Assembly: GCF_964019385.1 (NCBI RefSeq)
Contig: NC_088645.1
Location: 28,489,294-28,553,293 of the forward strand
Direction: 5' to 3'
DNA: 64,000 nt
Origin: Sycon ciliatum
Lineage: Eukaryota; Porifera; Calcarea; Leucosolenida; Sycettidae
Every line of letters starts with the position of its first letter. The first letter of the stretch is position 1. A program made the position numbers and the translations under genes. A model generated the notes under the pieces. The model saw nothing but the letters and a program-made list of their open reading frames with translations, was not told the DNA's origin and did no database searches. Positions 44,580 to 56,020 of the stretch are shown in pieces.

Positions 44580-45180
44580 TCACACGGAAAACTGAGCCTC
44601 TTGTACGGGCAAAATAACACTTTTTGTGAAGAATCAACACACAAAAAAACGAATCATCAGATACAGTATTTACAGAGTCTGTCACTCAGTAGGATCACTG
44701 CACTGTGCAGGTTCACTGGATGCGTGCCTCCGCCGCCACTAGCACAGCAGGGGACTCAGGCATGGCAGGAGCAAACATGCTCCTTGAGCCACGCAGGCAC
44801 ATAGCACCACAACGCACCAGGGCAAACCCAAGGCGGCAGCGCAGCAAGGAGATAACCTGCCCGTATGGCTCCTTACTCTTCTCAGCCAGGAGAGAGGCGA
44901 TCCGCGTGAAAAGAGCATTGGCATGCTTGCCATAGCCACCAGAGGCAGAGAGCACAACGGGCACGAAGGAGGCATGCTCAACTTCACGTACTCGCTCCTC
45001 GTACTTCCGGCGCTTTTCCTGTTCATGGCGTCTGTAGCTAGCAGCGAGGGAGGTGGCACGATTCGAAGACGCAAAAGGGTTGAACACCCGTACAGCAATA
45101 AAGATGCGCTCGAATCGGCCACCCCACACACCACTAGCCGCAACGTCCAGCCGAGCTTGCTCCTCCGTGACAGCTGTGCG
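44545..45180 (-). mobile_element. Retroposon fragment in the partial copy
   Basis: Same insertion as 46831-47466, duplicated with the element end. Target duplication ACGTGTCATTG at 44534-44544 and 45181-45191. Confidence 0.85.
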
Positions 45181-45275
45181 ACGTGTCATTGTAGGGTGAT
45201 AGCCGACCTCATATACGCTGTACGGGGAGATTATTTCCTCAGTATGTTGTAGGCAGTGCTGGAGGTGACGTGACG

Positions 45276-46399
45276 ATGGCGGAGCCAAGTGCAAAACGAT
45301 CTAGGCAGCCCAGACAGCCCACCTCGAGTGCCGTGCGTGGGTTTTTGAAAAAGTTTTCTTTGCCAGGTTCAGGCACTGATCCTCTCGTCTTTTTCAGCAG
45401 CCATCATGACGAGCTCAGACAGGTTCTCCTCGAGGAGCTTCAGTCTCACCCTTTCAAGGTGGTTTTAGTTTTGAGGGTGGAGATGACACGAGAGTCGGCC
45501 ACGGGTAGTACGTCTGCCGTCCCGTTTTTTAGAAGTAGACCGGCTCGGATCCTCAGCGAAGGGGATATTGATAGTGCAGTCAAGACGATGGTGGCGAGGA
45601 TCACTGGTCTTATTGATAAGTGGGTGCAGAACGGATCCGACTGGACCGTTTCTCGAGTGAGACAGCTGGATGTGTCGACAGCAAAGTACACTCCTCTTCG
45701 AGGTGAGTTTCTGTTCATCCGGCAGTGTTTGTTCGAAGCCTGTCGAATTTCTTGTGGAAAGTTGTAGATGTTTTGTACTAGATGTACAGTTTTTCGTGAT
45801 TGTCGAGAGGGTGTAGTTGTGATGTGGTGTTACTCTGAGCAAAGCCTTCGTTGTATTTTTGTGGTGTACTGTAGGTGGTGCAGCTGATATCCCACCGAAA
45901 TTAGAAAAAAAGAAGGCCATCATTAACGTAAAGAACAACGATGACAGGTGTTTGATGTGGGCGTTGTTGTCAGCGCTGCACCCCGTCGAACAGAATGCTG
46001 AGCGGGCATCCAAGTACACCCAGTATGTTGATGAGCTGCGGTTCGATGGTGTGATGTTCCCTGCAACGCTCCGTGATGTACCCAAAGTGGAGTTACAGAA
46101 TGGTCTTGCAATCAATGTGTTTGGCTACGAGGGGAATCTGTACCCACTCTATCTCAGCGAGCGACATGAGACTCCAATCAACCTCCTTCTACATGACAAC
46201 CACTTCACATGGATAAAAAACTTCAGTCGTGCATGTGAGAATAAGAACAAGCGGGCAACACACTACTGCTTGCGATGCCTCTCCGCACACAAAACAGCAG
46301 ACTCCCTGCAGCATCACAGCGAGAGATGTCAGGTGATGAAGCCCGTGCCAGTCATCATGCCCACAGCAAAGGACAGCATTCTCAAATATACAAATTTGA
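45276..46399 (+). pseudogene. Truncated PolB gene (first 1.5 exons)
   Basis: Exon 1 (45276-45702) and the first 525 bases of exon 2 (45875-46399) of the family B DNA polymerase described at 47562-52106. The reading frame runs into a TAG at 46402-46404 created by the start of the next element copy. It keeps the N-terminal domain and the CCHC-like finger but none of the exonuclease or polymerase motifs, so it cannot make an active enzyme. Confidence 0.85.
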
Positions 46400-46433
46400 A
46401 GTAGTAAGTGCGGGGCGGGTTCTGGTGCACTTT

Positions 46434-46600
46434 TTGACCTTTGACCTTTGGGCCAAATAAGGCACACTGTGTCGGGCTCGTTTGGTCTGGCTCGGGGACT
46501 CCCCCAGGGTTTGACCTTTGGGTTAAATAAGGCACACTGTGTCGGGCGCGCTTGGTCTGGCCCCGGGACTCCCCCAGGGTTCGACCTTTGGCCCTGCCAT
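46434..46600 (+). repeat. Subterminal 70-bp repeats (left)
   Basis: GACCTTTG-initiated units start at 46443, 46513 and 46583, each followed by AAATAAGGCACACTGTGTCG in the first two. The mirror set is at about 62123-62290, and another is in the partial copy at 44157-44315. Subterminal repeats of this kind often bind transposition proteins; that is inference. Confidence 0.8.
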
Positions 46601-46829
46601 GCCATAAATGTCATCATGTTCTTTTCCGTGGCGACCGTGCACTTGTGCAAGTTCGTTGTATTCGCACCAGGGAGTAGTAAAATACGTACTATTCCCTGAT
46701 TTGCACATCGTAGATGTGCAGTGAATGACATATTGCGCATGCGCGCATACGCACGCGGAGCGTGCGACCTTCAGTGGCCCTGCGTGTGGAAAAGACGTAT
46801 ACGCAAGGTGTACTAGTACACGTGTCATT

Positions 46830-46830
<1 letters not shown>

Positions 46831-46866
<36 letters not shown>

Positions 46867-47466
46867 TCACACGGAAAACTGAGCCTCTTGTACGGGCAAA
46901 ATAACACTTTTTGTGAAGAATCAACACACAAAAAACGAATCATCAGATACAGTATTTACAGAGTCTGTCACTCAGTAGGATCACTGCACTGTGCAGGTTC
47001 ACTGGATGCGTGCCTCCGCCGCCACTAGCACAGCAGGGGACTCAGGCATGGCAGGAGCAAACATGCTCCTTGAGCCACGCAGGCACATAGCACCACAACG
47101 CACCAGGGCAAACCCAAGGCGGCAGCGCAGCAAGGAGATAACCTGCCCGTATGGCTCCTTACTCTTCTCAGCCAGGAGAGAGGCGATCCGCGTGAAAAGA
47201 GCATTGGCATGCTTGCCATAGCCACCAGAGGCAGAGAGCACAACGGGCACGAAGGAGGCATGCTCAACTTCACGTACTCGCTCCTCGTACTTCCGGCGCT
47301 TTTCCTGTTCATGGCGTCTGTAGCTAGCAGCGAGGGAGGTGGCACGATTCGAAGACGCAAAAGGGTTGAACACCCGTACAGCAATAAAGATGCGCTCGAA
47401 TCGGCCACCCCACACACCACTAGCCGCAACGTCCAGCCGAGCTTGCTCCTCCGTGACAGCTGTGCG
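46831..47466 (-). mobile_element. 3'-tailed retroposon fragment, left arm only
   Basis: 636 bp with a ~35-base T run at the left (its poly(A) tail on the minus strand) and coding for the post-RT conserved region (VRVFNPFASSN, RKYEERVREVEHASF, VLSASGGYG, CLRGSRS). The target duplication ACGTGTCATTG lies at 46820-46830 and 47467-47477. The right arm keeps a single uninterrupted ACGTGTCATTG (complement at 61894-61904), a clear empty site. It ends 95 bases before the PolB start codon, so it may disturb that promoter. Confidence 0.88.
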
Positions 47467-47561
47467 ACGTGTCATTGTAGGGTGATAGCCGACCTCATAT
47501 ACGCTGTACGGGGAGATTATTTCCTCAGTATGTTGTAGGCAGTGCTGGAGGTGACGTGACG

Positions 47562-50500
47562 ATGGCGGAGCCAAGTGCAAAACGATCTAGGCAGCCCAGA
47601 CAGCCCACCTCGAGTGCCGTGCGTGGGTTTTTGAAAAAGTTTTCTTTGCCAGGTTCAGGCACTGATCCTCTCGTCTTTTTCAGCAGCCATCATGACGAGC
47701 TCAGACAGGTTCTCCTCGAGGAGCTTCAGTCTCACCCCTTCAAGGTGGTTTTAGTTTTGAGGGTGGAGATGACACGAGAGTCGGCCACGGGTAGTACGTC
47801 TGCCGTCCCGTTTTTTAGAAGTAGACCGGCTCGGATCCTCAGCGAAGGGGATATTGATAGTGCAGTCAAGACGATGGTGGCGAGGATCACTGGTCTTATT
47901 GATAAGTGGGTGCAGAACGGATCCGACTGGACCGTTTCTCGAGTGAGACAGCTGGATGTGTCGACAGCAAAGTACACTCCTCTTCGAGGTGAGTTTCTGT
48001 TCATCCGGCAGTGTTTGTTCGAAGCCTGTCGAATTTCTTGTGGAAAGTTGTAGATGTTTTGTACTAGATGTACAGTTTTTCGTGATTGTCGAGAGGGTGT
48101 AGTTGTGATGTGGTGTTACTCTGAGCAAAGCCTTCGTTGTATTTTTGTGGTGTACTGTAGGTGGTGCAGCTGATATCCCACCGAAATTAGAAAAAAAGAA
48201 GGCCATCATTAACGTAAAGAACAACGATGACAGGTGTTTGATGTGGGCGTTGTTGTCAGCGCTGCACCCCGTCGAACAGAATGCTGAGCGGGCATCCAAG
48301 TACACCCAGTATGTTGATGAGCTGCGGTTCGATGGTGTGATGTTCCCTGCAACGCTCCGTGATGTACCCAAAGTGGAGTTACAGAATGGTCTTGCAATCA
48401 ATGTGTTTGGCTACGAGGGGAATCTGTACCCACTCTATCTCAGCGAGCGACATGAGACTCCAATCAACCTCCTTCTACATGACAACCACTTCACATGGAT
48501 AAAAAACTTCAGTCGTGCATGTGAGAATAAGAACAAGCGGGCAACACACTACTGCTTGCGATGCCTCTCCGCACACAAAACAGCAGACTCCCTGCAGCAT
48601 CACAGCGAGAGATGTCAGGTGATGAAGCCCGTGCCAGTCATCATGCCCACAGCAAAGGACAGCATTCTCAAATATACAAATTTGAAGCACAGGATGGTGG
48701 CTCCATATATCATTTACGCTGATACGGAGGCCATCATTGAGCCGATGGAGGAACAGCATGGCAGCAGCACTGTACGCACAGCACGTCACGTGCCATGCAG
48801 CATCAGGTATGTTTTGTTGTTGGTGTTGTTTTTGACTAATGTTTGCTGTACTCGGGCCTGCACAGTGCTTGCTGTTATTCCTTCTTGTCTTGTTCACAAA
48901 TTAGGTGTTCGTGTTGTAGTATGTGCATTTTGTGTGATTCCATTTTTTCAAAATCACTTATTCTTACTTTCCCTCTTCTTTTATGCTCTTGTAGATATGC
49001 TGCCATCCGATCCAACGGTGAAGTCCGGGGCGAGTTTGACGACTGCAGTGAGAATGCCATTCACAACTTTTTCGACAGTCTCAAAGAGTTGGAAGGCAGT
49101 ATCCAGGAGGATTTGGCTGATATCAAGCCAATCCGCATGACAGCAGAACTGGAGCTTGAGTTTCAGAACGCAGTCAACTGCTGGATATGTGACGAAGTAC
49201 TTGGAGAAGATCGTGTTCGTGATCATGATCATCTCACTGGTAAGTATTATAATTTTTTTGTTTATTTTTGTTGTTTTGCAGTTGTGTGTAGATATGCACA
49301 TGATGTGTATAGTGCATTTTCATGTCTTTGTAGCTGTTTGCGTCTGTGTTTTATCACGGTGTATTGAATTGTATTGTCTGTGGTATCACCTTCACTGTAG
49401 ATGTTTACTATGTTTGTGTATTCCCCTCTTTCTGAATATCTGCACAGGCGACTATCGTGGTGCCGCACACTACCAGTGTAATATTCAGCTGAGTATCTAC
49501 CCAGATCGCCAGATCATTCCGGTTGTGTTTCACAACCTGAAAGGGTATGATGCCCACCACCTCATCGCCCACATTGGTATGACCGAGGTTGAAGAGATGG
49601 AGTACGAGGATTCTAACCAGCGTAAGCGGATTAGGAAGGTTGGTGAGATCAGTGTCATCGCCAACAACATGGAGAAATATATTTCATTCAAGTGGCGTCA
49701 GTACCGCTTCATTGACTCCATGGCCTTCTTGAACTCCTCTCTTGACTCGTTGGTGAGCAACACCCCGGAAGATGCCTTCAAGCTTACTCGTACATTAGCC
49801 CATCATGACCTTCTCCGGCGTAAGGGTGTCTACCCCTATGAGTACATGGACTCCTTTGCTCGGTTTGATGAGACACAGCTGCCACCTAAATCAGCATTTG
49901 AGTCTAGTTTGACTGGAGAAGGTATCAGTGATGCCGACTATGCCCATGCTCAGAACGTATGGCAGGTAAGCAGCTTGTGCCTTCTGTATTGACCCTCGGA
50001 ATTTCCCTGATGCCATGCTTTTTGCATTATTGTGCTCTACTTATGACTTTGTATGCTGTTGTGATGTGCCCTACACATTTTTTTTGTACTCATTGCTCTC
50101 TATCCGTGGATATGTGGATGCTTGTGTGTATGGATGTGTGCATGCGTGTGTGCGTTGCTGTTTTTTGTTTTGTTTGTTTTTTGTTTTGCAGACATTTGAG
50201 TGCAGTACAATGGAGGCCTATCATGACCTCTATTTGCAAACAGATGTCTATCTTCTAGCAGATGTCTTTGAGCATTTCCGCAAGACGGCATACAAGACGT
50301 ATGGGTTGGATCCAGCTCATTACCTTACTCTCCCAGGTATGTTCATCAGTCTTTGTTGTTGTCCAATGTATTCTCTCCTTTAGATGGTGTTCTCTGTTAG
50401 TATTCTTGTGCTTTCTTGTCGGTGTATTTTTATACTTTTTGCACGGTGTATTGACTTTCGTGTTTGTGTTCTGGTGTGTTGCATGGTGTTATGTAGGATA

Positions 50501-52106
50501 TGCATGGGATGCTCTACTACGGTTCACCCAGATTGAACTGCAGCTGCTCACGGATGTAGACATGCATCTGTTTGTCGAAGCCGGTCTACGTGGGGGCATC
50601 TCAATGGCGTCGCAGCGGTACGGCAAGGCCAACAACCCAACGATGGGTCAGTACAATCCTGCCGAGCCCACATCATACCTGCTATACCTTGATGCCAACA
50701 ACCTGTATGGCTGGGCTATGTGCCAAAGTATGCCGACATCTGAGTTTGCCTGGTGTGATAAGAACCTGTCCGAGATACTGGCACACCCTGTAGATTCGAG
50801 CACTGGGTTCATTGTGGAGTGTGATCTTGAGGTACCCTCTTCGCTTCACCACTACTTCAATGATTATCCACTCGCACCGGAAGTGATGAGAACATTCTCA
50901 GATAAGCTATCACCATACCAACAAGCACTTGTGGAGGAGCTCAAAGTGTCAGCCGTAGATGGAGTCAAGTTGACACCCAGTCTCCTACCCAAGTCCAAGT
51001 ATGTGTTACACTACCGTACACTGCAGCTGTATTCGCGTCTGGGCATGGTGGTGACCGCTGTTCACAAGGTGTTGGGATTTCAGCAGAGTGCCTGGATGGC
51101 TCCCTACATCAATCTGAACACTGCACTTCGCACGAGGGCTACAACCGACTTTGAGAAGAGCTTTTACAAGGTAAATGCAACCGTTGTGTGCAGTCCCGTA
51201 TGTTGTTGTTGTTGTTTTGTCACAATGTCATATACATGTATGGTGCAAGTGTGACGTGGAGTATGCTAATTGAAAATATGCTGATGTGAAGGAATGGCAT
51301 GATATGATTCTCATGTGTCATGTTTGCCTGTTTGTGTGCTGCAGCTGATGAACAACTCAGTCTTTGGCAAGACGATGGAGAACGTTCGTAATCGAACACG
51401 CATCGATCTCTTGCGAGAAGAAAGTGAGGAGCAGGTACTGAGGGCAGTGAGCAAGCCTACATATGTGCGGCATGACATTTTCCCGAACGGGCTTGTCGGA
51501 ATAGAAAAGCAGTACACTGAGATCAAGCTCAACAAGCCGGTCTATGTGGGTATGTCGATACTAGACCTGTCAAAGGTACACATGTACTCCTTCTACTACG
51601 ATGTGCTGAAGGAGCAGTATGGTAGCAGAATCCGGCTGTTGTACACCGACACCGACTCTGTTATTGTGCACATCACCACCGGTGATGTTTATGCAGAGAT
51701 GGATCTGTCTCTGTATGACACCAGCAACTTTCCCACTGACCATCCTCAGTACACTTCTGCCAATAAGAAAGTGGTTGGCAAATTCAAAGATGAGCTTGGT
51801 GGGAAATCCATGGTGGAGTTTGTAGGTCTAAGATCGAAGATGTACTCCTACATCGGACTGGAATCGGCCAAACGGGCCAAGGGTGTGCGAAAGGCAGTCC
51901 TGGCAAATACCATCACCCACAAGGACTATGTAGATGCACTGCTCAGTCATCGTGTGTCTTCCAGGCCTATGACGGGTCTCCGATCACATTGCCACACAGT
52001 GTATGAGGAGGTAACCACCAAGGTGGCATTGTCTCCATTCGACTGCAAGCGGTACATACTGGATGATGGCATGGCCACACTTGCATATGGTCACAAGGAC
52101 ATTTAA
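47562..52106 (+). CDS. polB: Protein-primed-type family B DNA polymerase, left arm, seven exons
   Basis: Exons: 47562-47988, 48161-48806, 48995-49239, 49448-49965, 50192-50336, 50497-51170, 51345-52106. All introns (150-225 bp) are GT-AG and phases join cleanly, giving 1138 residues. In order: N-terminal domain; CCHC-like finger HYCLRC…HHSERC (about 274-294); Exo I IIYADTEA (about 330); a Cys2/HDH insert, CWIC…RDHDHLTG-DYRGAAHYQC (420-450), like endonuclease VII; Exo II FHNLKGYD (about 468-474); Exo III YLLADVF (632-638); motif A YLDANNLYGW (724-733); motif B NNSVFGKTMEN (888-898); motif C YTDTDS (985-990). All catalytic Asp/Glu are present. Family role: element replication with proofreading. 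The start is the ATG in MAEPSAK, since an in-frame GTG lies 6 bases upstream. Confidence 0.9.
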
Positions 52107-52502
52107 TGGACAGGACCCCACATTGAACATGTTTCATCATTTTCATACAAAAACTCCCCGCCGTTCTTCTGTCATTAATTCCTCCTATCTTGGCATGTCG
52201 GGCCGGCTCCAACAATATACATTTTTTGTTAAATATTTCAGGCTTGTGCCTCAATCATATTGCAGGATATAGTGCATCGTGCGGTATAATAATCTTCATT
52301 GTATCATCAAATATTACCCTACACACTTTGGGTTGCAGTGTGTGCACAGCATAGTCCATATATCATCAAATTGATCAAGTTCAGTATCTGCGGGCATATA
52401 TTTCCCCAGCTTGAGAAAATGCTTATATACTTGCGTAAATTTATGCTCACAATGATTACATTAAAATGAGATTAACTCTGCCACACATTATATTACCAGA
52501 CA
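52107..52502. other. PolB 3' flank, AT-rich
   Basis: About 400 bases without an ORF; mirror at 56868-57263. Confidence 0.5.
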
Positions 52503-53314
52503 CTGTTGTTGTTGTTGTTGTCGTCGTCGTCGTTGTTGTTGTTGTTGTTGTTGGTTGTTGTTGGCTGTTGTTGGCTGTTGTCGGTTGTTGTTGGTTGTTG
52601 TTGGTTGTTGTTGTTGGTTGTTGTTGTTGGTTGTTGTTGTTGGTTGTTGTTGTTGGTTGTTGTTGTTGGTTGTTGTTGTTGGTTGTTGTTGGTTGTTGTT
52701 GGTTGTTGTTGGTTGTTGTCGGTTGTTGTCGGTTGTTGTTGGTTGTTGTTGGTTGTTGTTGGTGGTTGTTGTTGGTTGTTGTTGTTGGTTGTTGTTGTTT
52801 GTTGTTGGTTGTTGTTGGCTGTTGTCGGTTGTTGTCGGTTGTTGTTGGTTGTTGTTGGTTGTTGTTGGCTGTTGTTGTTGGTTGTTGGTTGTTGGTTGTT
52901 GTCGGTTGTTGTTGGTTGTTCTTGTTGGTTGTTGTTGGTTGTTGTTGTTAGTTGTTGGTTGTTGTTGGTTGTTGTTGTTTGTTGTTGGTTGTTGTTGGTT
53001 GTTGTTGGTTGTTGTTGGTTGTTGTTGTTGGTTGTTGTTGTTGGTTGTTGTTGTTGGTTGTTGTTGTTTGTTGTTGGTTGTTGTTGGCTGTTGTCGGTTG
53101 TTGTCGGTTGTTGTTGGTTGTTGTTGGTTGTTGTTGGCTGTTGTTGTTGGTTGTTGGTTGTTGTTGTTGGTTGTTGTCGGTTGTTGTTGGTTGTTGTTGT
53201 TGGTTGTTGTTGGTTGTTGTTGGTTGTTGTTGGTTGTTGTTGTTTGTTGTTGGTTGTTGTTGGTTGTTGTTGGTTGTTGTTGGTTGTTGTTGGTTGTTGT
53301 TGTTTGTTGTCCCA
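52503..53314 (+). repeat. GTT-rich minisatellite, left arm
   Basis: About 810 bases made of GTT triplets and TTGGTTGTTG units with scattered GGCTG and TCGG variants. Higher-order blocks repeat within it: the run GGCTGTTGTCGGTTGTTGTC occurs twice, near 52816 and 53086. All long frames across it are products of the repeat and are not called as genes. Confidence 0.92.
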
Positions 53315-53997
53315 TGGGACAATGAAACTACAAAGGAAAGTGGCTACTGACTAGGCACCTGTGACCACGCCAATGCCTGAAACTGATGAAGCTGAGGAAC
53401 GGAGGATCCTTGAGTTGGCCCTTAGCCGACTTGAGCGTGATTAACGCAGTGTTTACACTCTCCTCAGCAAATCCCATCAAATCGGAGCACATGTTGACGG
53501 GAGCTTAGAGTTGGCACTGCTCAGTAATGGCAAAATAATTTAAATGGCCGCCAAGACCTTGCTCAATAGGCGGAAGAGTCACCTGTATGCAATACGTTGT
53601 ATATGTCGTGTGTGTGTATTGTATATGCATTGGGCTCGAGTAACTCAAGAGCATTCGCTCAGTAACACTCAACACTCCCACCATCAAATGGGAATACACG
53701 TGTTGAAGCAAGCTTAGAATGAGCGTTACTTGGTAATAACAGAATGAACCCGATGACCTACATGTACGTAAACAGGTGGCTAAATCACTGGTACACAAAT
53801 GCATTCGGGATGAGATAAGCATTAACTCACTCATCAACTGTAATATGTTCCATGCGGTCGCCAGGTGTGTGTCTCTGCTAGGTAAATGGACGGGATAAGG
53901 TATTATGTTCAGTTCATGTTCGAGTCCGTTGTAGTTTTGACAGAGATCGAGATGTCACGCTGGCTGCTGAATTGGATGACGGCAACGCAACCCAATA
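53315..53997 (+). other. Between minisatellite and transposase
   Basis: A short reading, MKLQRKVATD…ETDEAEERRI…LSRLERD (53322-53444), looks like the acidic, helical C-terminal end of some protein. In the left arm it has a TAG stop at about 53352 where the right arm has GAG. A frame at 53886-54089 is acidic and Arg-rich (DTSDSDEDERRRKC) and may be the start of the transposase region. Confidence 0.35.
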
Positions 53998-54665
53998 GTG
54001 GTCAGGAAGTTGGTCCACGAGCTGCTGTTGTCCAACGGAAAGATGATACTAGTGATAGTGACGAAGATGAACGCAGAAGAAAGTGTTAAATTTGTTCTCA
54101 GGAAGAGGAAGAGAGTGACGATATCATCCTTGCTCCTACCTGTCATGTTGAATCCAGGATTTCTGGGTTTTGTAGGATCGTTGCCACGCAAGCGTCGGTT
54201 CTGGTCGGCTCATGCTGATGGCGACGATGATGGTGTTTGGGAAAAAGAGATCTTGGGGACATGGAGTAGACTTGGACAAGACTTCCAAGGTGTCCAAGAT
54301 GAGAGGTTCATCGAAAAGTTTCGAGTGACCAAATGCACATTTCTGGCTGTGCACGATTTGGTCAAAGATACCATTGATTGTCAGACGACGCACTTGCGCA
54401 AGTAATCTCTGGGAAAAACGTCTTGCAATATTCCTCCAATGGATGGCTCATGCCGAGGAATTCCAGCAGTTGGCAAAAGAGTATCGCATTAGTACTTCTA
54501 CAGTCCATAGCATCGTGCAAGCGTGTGTATCTACATTCCGGCAACTTGCCCCTAAGTTCATTGTCTTTCCCCAAGACCAGCTCAATGTAGCTGACGTTGT
54601 CTCCGGCTTTAAATCTCTGTGCCACCTACCTGGCTGTGCTGGTGCCATTGACGGCACTTTCATGA
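53998..54665 (+). pseudogene. PIF/Harbinger-type transposase (HARBI1-like), left half-gene
   Basis: N-terminal half of a DDE_Tnp_4-type nuclease. Segments: DERFIEKFRVTKCTFLAVHD (the conserved RFxxxFRVxxxTF helix), then after a one-base frameshift near 54400 the EKRLAIFLQWMAHAEEFQQL block and a helix-turn-helix-like YRISTSTVHSIV. Next come LPGCAGAIDGTF, the first catalytic Asp motif (GxIDGT), and the palindrome axis, where coding turns into its own antisense. The second and third catalytic acidic residues are therefore missing. Both arms share the frameshift, so the gene was broken before or at formation of the palindrome. Cannot be an active transposase. Confidence 0.8.
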
Positions 54666-54686
54666 TTTTCATGAAAGTGCCGTCAA
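54648..54686. other. Palindrome axis
   Basis: ACGGCACTTTCATGA, spacer TTT (54666-54668), TCATGAAAGTGCCGT. Self-complementarity continues outwards for kilobases. The first mismatch I see is 10 bases beyond this core (CCATTGAC versus the mirror CCGTTGAC). Confidence 0.95.
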
Positions 54687-55336
54687 CGGCACCAGCACAG
54701 CCAGGTAGGTGGCACAGAGATTTAAAGCCGGAGACAACGTCATCTACATTGAGCTGGTCTTGGGGAAAGACAATGAACTTAGGGGCAAGTTGCCGGAATG
54801 TAGATACACACGCTTGCACGATGCTATGGACTGTAGAAGTACTAATGCGATACTCTTTTGCCAACTGCTGGAATTCCTCGGCATGAGCCATCCATTGGAG
54901 GAATATTGCAAGACGTTTTTCCCAGAGATCACTTGCGCAAGTGCGTCGTCCGACAATCAATGGTATCTTTGACCAAATCGTGCACAGCCAGAAATGTGCA
55001 TTTGGTCACTCGAAACTTTTCGATGAACCTCTCATCTTGGACACCTTGGAAGTCTTGTCCAAGTCTACTCCATGTCCCCAAGATCTCTTTTTCCCAAACA
55101 CCATCATCGTCGCCATCAGCATGAGCCGACCAGAACCGACGCTTGCGTGGCAACGATCCTACAAAACCCAGAAATCCTGGATTCAACATGACAGGTAGGA
55201 GCAAGGATGATATCGTCACTCTCTTCCTCTTCCTGAGAACAAATTTAACACTTTCTTCTGCGTTCATCTTCGTCACTATCACTAGTATCATCTTTCCGTT
55301 GGACAACAGCAGCTCGTGGACCAACTTCCTGACCAC
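54669..55336 (-). pseudogene. PIF/Harbinger-type transposase (HARBI1-like), right half-gene
   Basis: Mirror of 53998-54665, with the same frameshift and truncation at the axis. Differences: GAVDGT instead of GAIDGT, a Lys near the axis where the left has Ile, DCRTTH instead of DCQTTH, and NVDD instead of NVAD. The two halves meet head to head, so neither can be completed from the other. Confidence 0.8.
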
Positions 55337-56020
55337 TATTGGGTTGCGTTGCCGTCATCCAATTCAGCAGCCAGCGTGACATCTCGATCTCTGTCAAAAC
55401 TACAACGGACTCGAACATGAACTGAACATAATACCTTATCCCGTCCATTTACCTAGCAGAGACACACACCTGGCGACCGCATGGAACATATTACAGTTGA
55501 TGAGTGAGTTAATGCTTATCTCATGCCGAATGCATTTGTGTACCAGTGATTTAGCCACCTGTTTACGTACATGTAGGTCATCGGGTTCATTCTGTTATTA
55601 CCAAGTAACGCTCATTCTAAGCTTGCTTCAACACGTGTATTCCCATTTGATGGTGGGAGTGTTGAGTGTTACTGAGCGAATGCTGTTGAGTTACTCGAGC
55701 CCAATGCATATACAATACACACACACGACATATACAACGTATTGCATACAGGTGACTCTTCCGCCTATTGAGCAAGGTCTTGGCGGCCATTTAAATTATT
55801 TTGCCATTACTGAGCAGTGCCAACTCTAAGCTCCCGTCAACATGTGCTCCGATTTGATGGGATTTGCTGAGGAGAGTGTAAACACTGCGTTAATCACGCT
55901 CAAGTCGGCTAAGGGCCAACTCAAGGATCCTCCGTTCCTCAGCTTCATCAGTTTCAGGCATTGGCGTGGTCACAGGTGCCTCGTCAGTAGCCACTTTCCT
56001 TTGTAGTTTCATTGTCCCAT

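Larger units (their letters stand above)
44114..46399 (+). mobile_element. Partial tandem copy of the PolB element's left end
   Basis: These 2286 bases repeat 46400-48685 almost exactly, including the retroposon insertion. Differences I saw: AAATCAGG here versus AAATAAGG at 46525, and one base in an A run near 44643. The copy stops inside PolB exon 2 and joins exactly to the first base of the next terminus (…AAATTTGA then AGTAGTAAG). Confidence 0.9.

Noticed and set aside
46999-47580. 193-residue minus-strand ORF (and its copy 44713-45294)
   Set aside because: It reads from the PolB element's own upstream sequence into the retroposon; the junction is the insertion site, so it is an accidental fusion.
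47751-48401. 216-residue minus-strand ORF opposite PolB exons (mirrors elsewhere)
   Set aside because: Antisense shadow of the polymerase exons and intron 1 with no domain of its own.
52466-53354. Long Val/Leu/Cys-rich and Asn/Gln/Thr-rich ORFs in both minisatellites (also 55890-56914)
   Set aside because: They are open in several frames on both strands only because of the GTT/CAA repeat.
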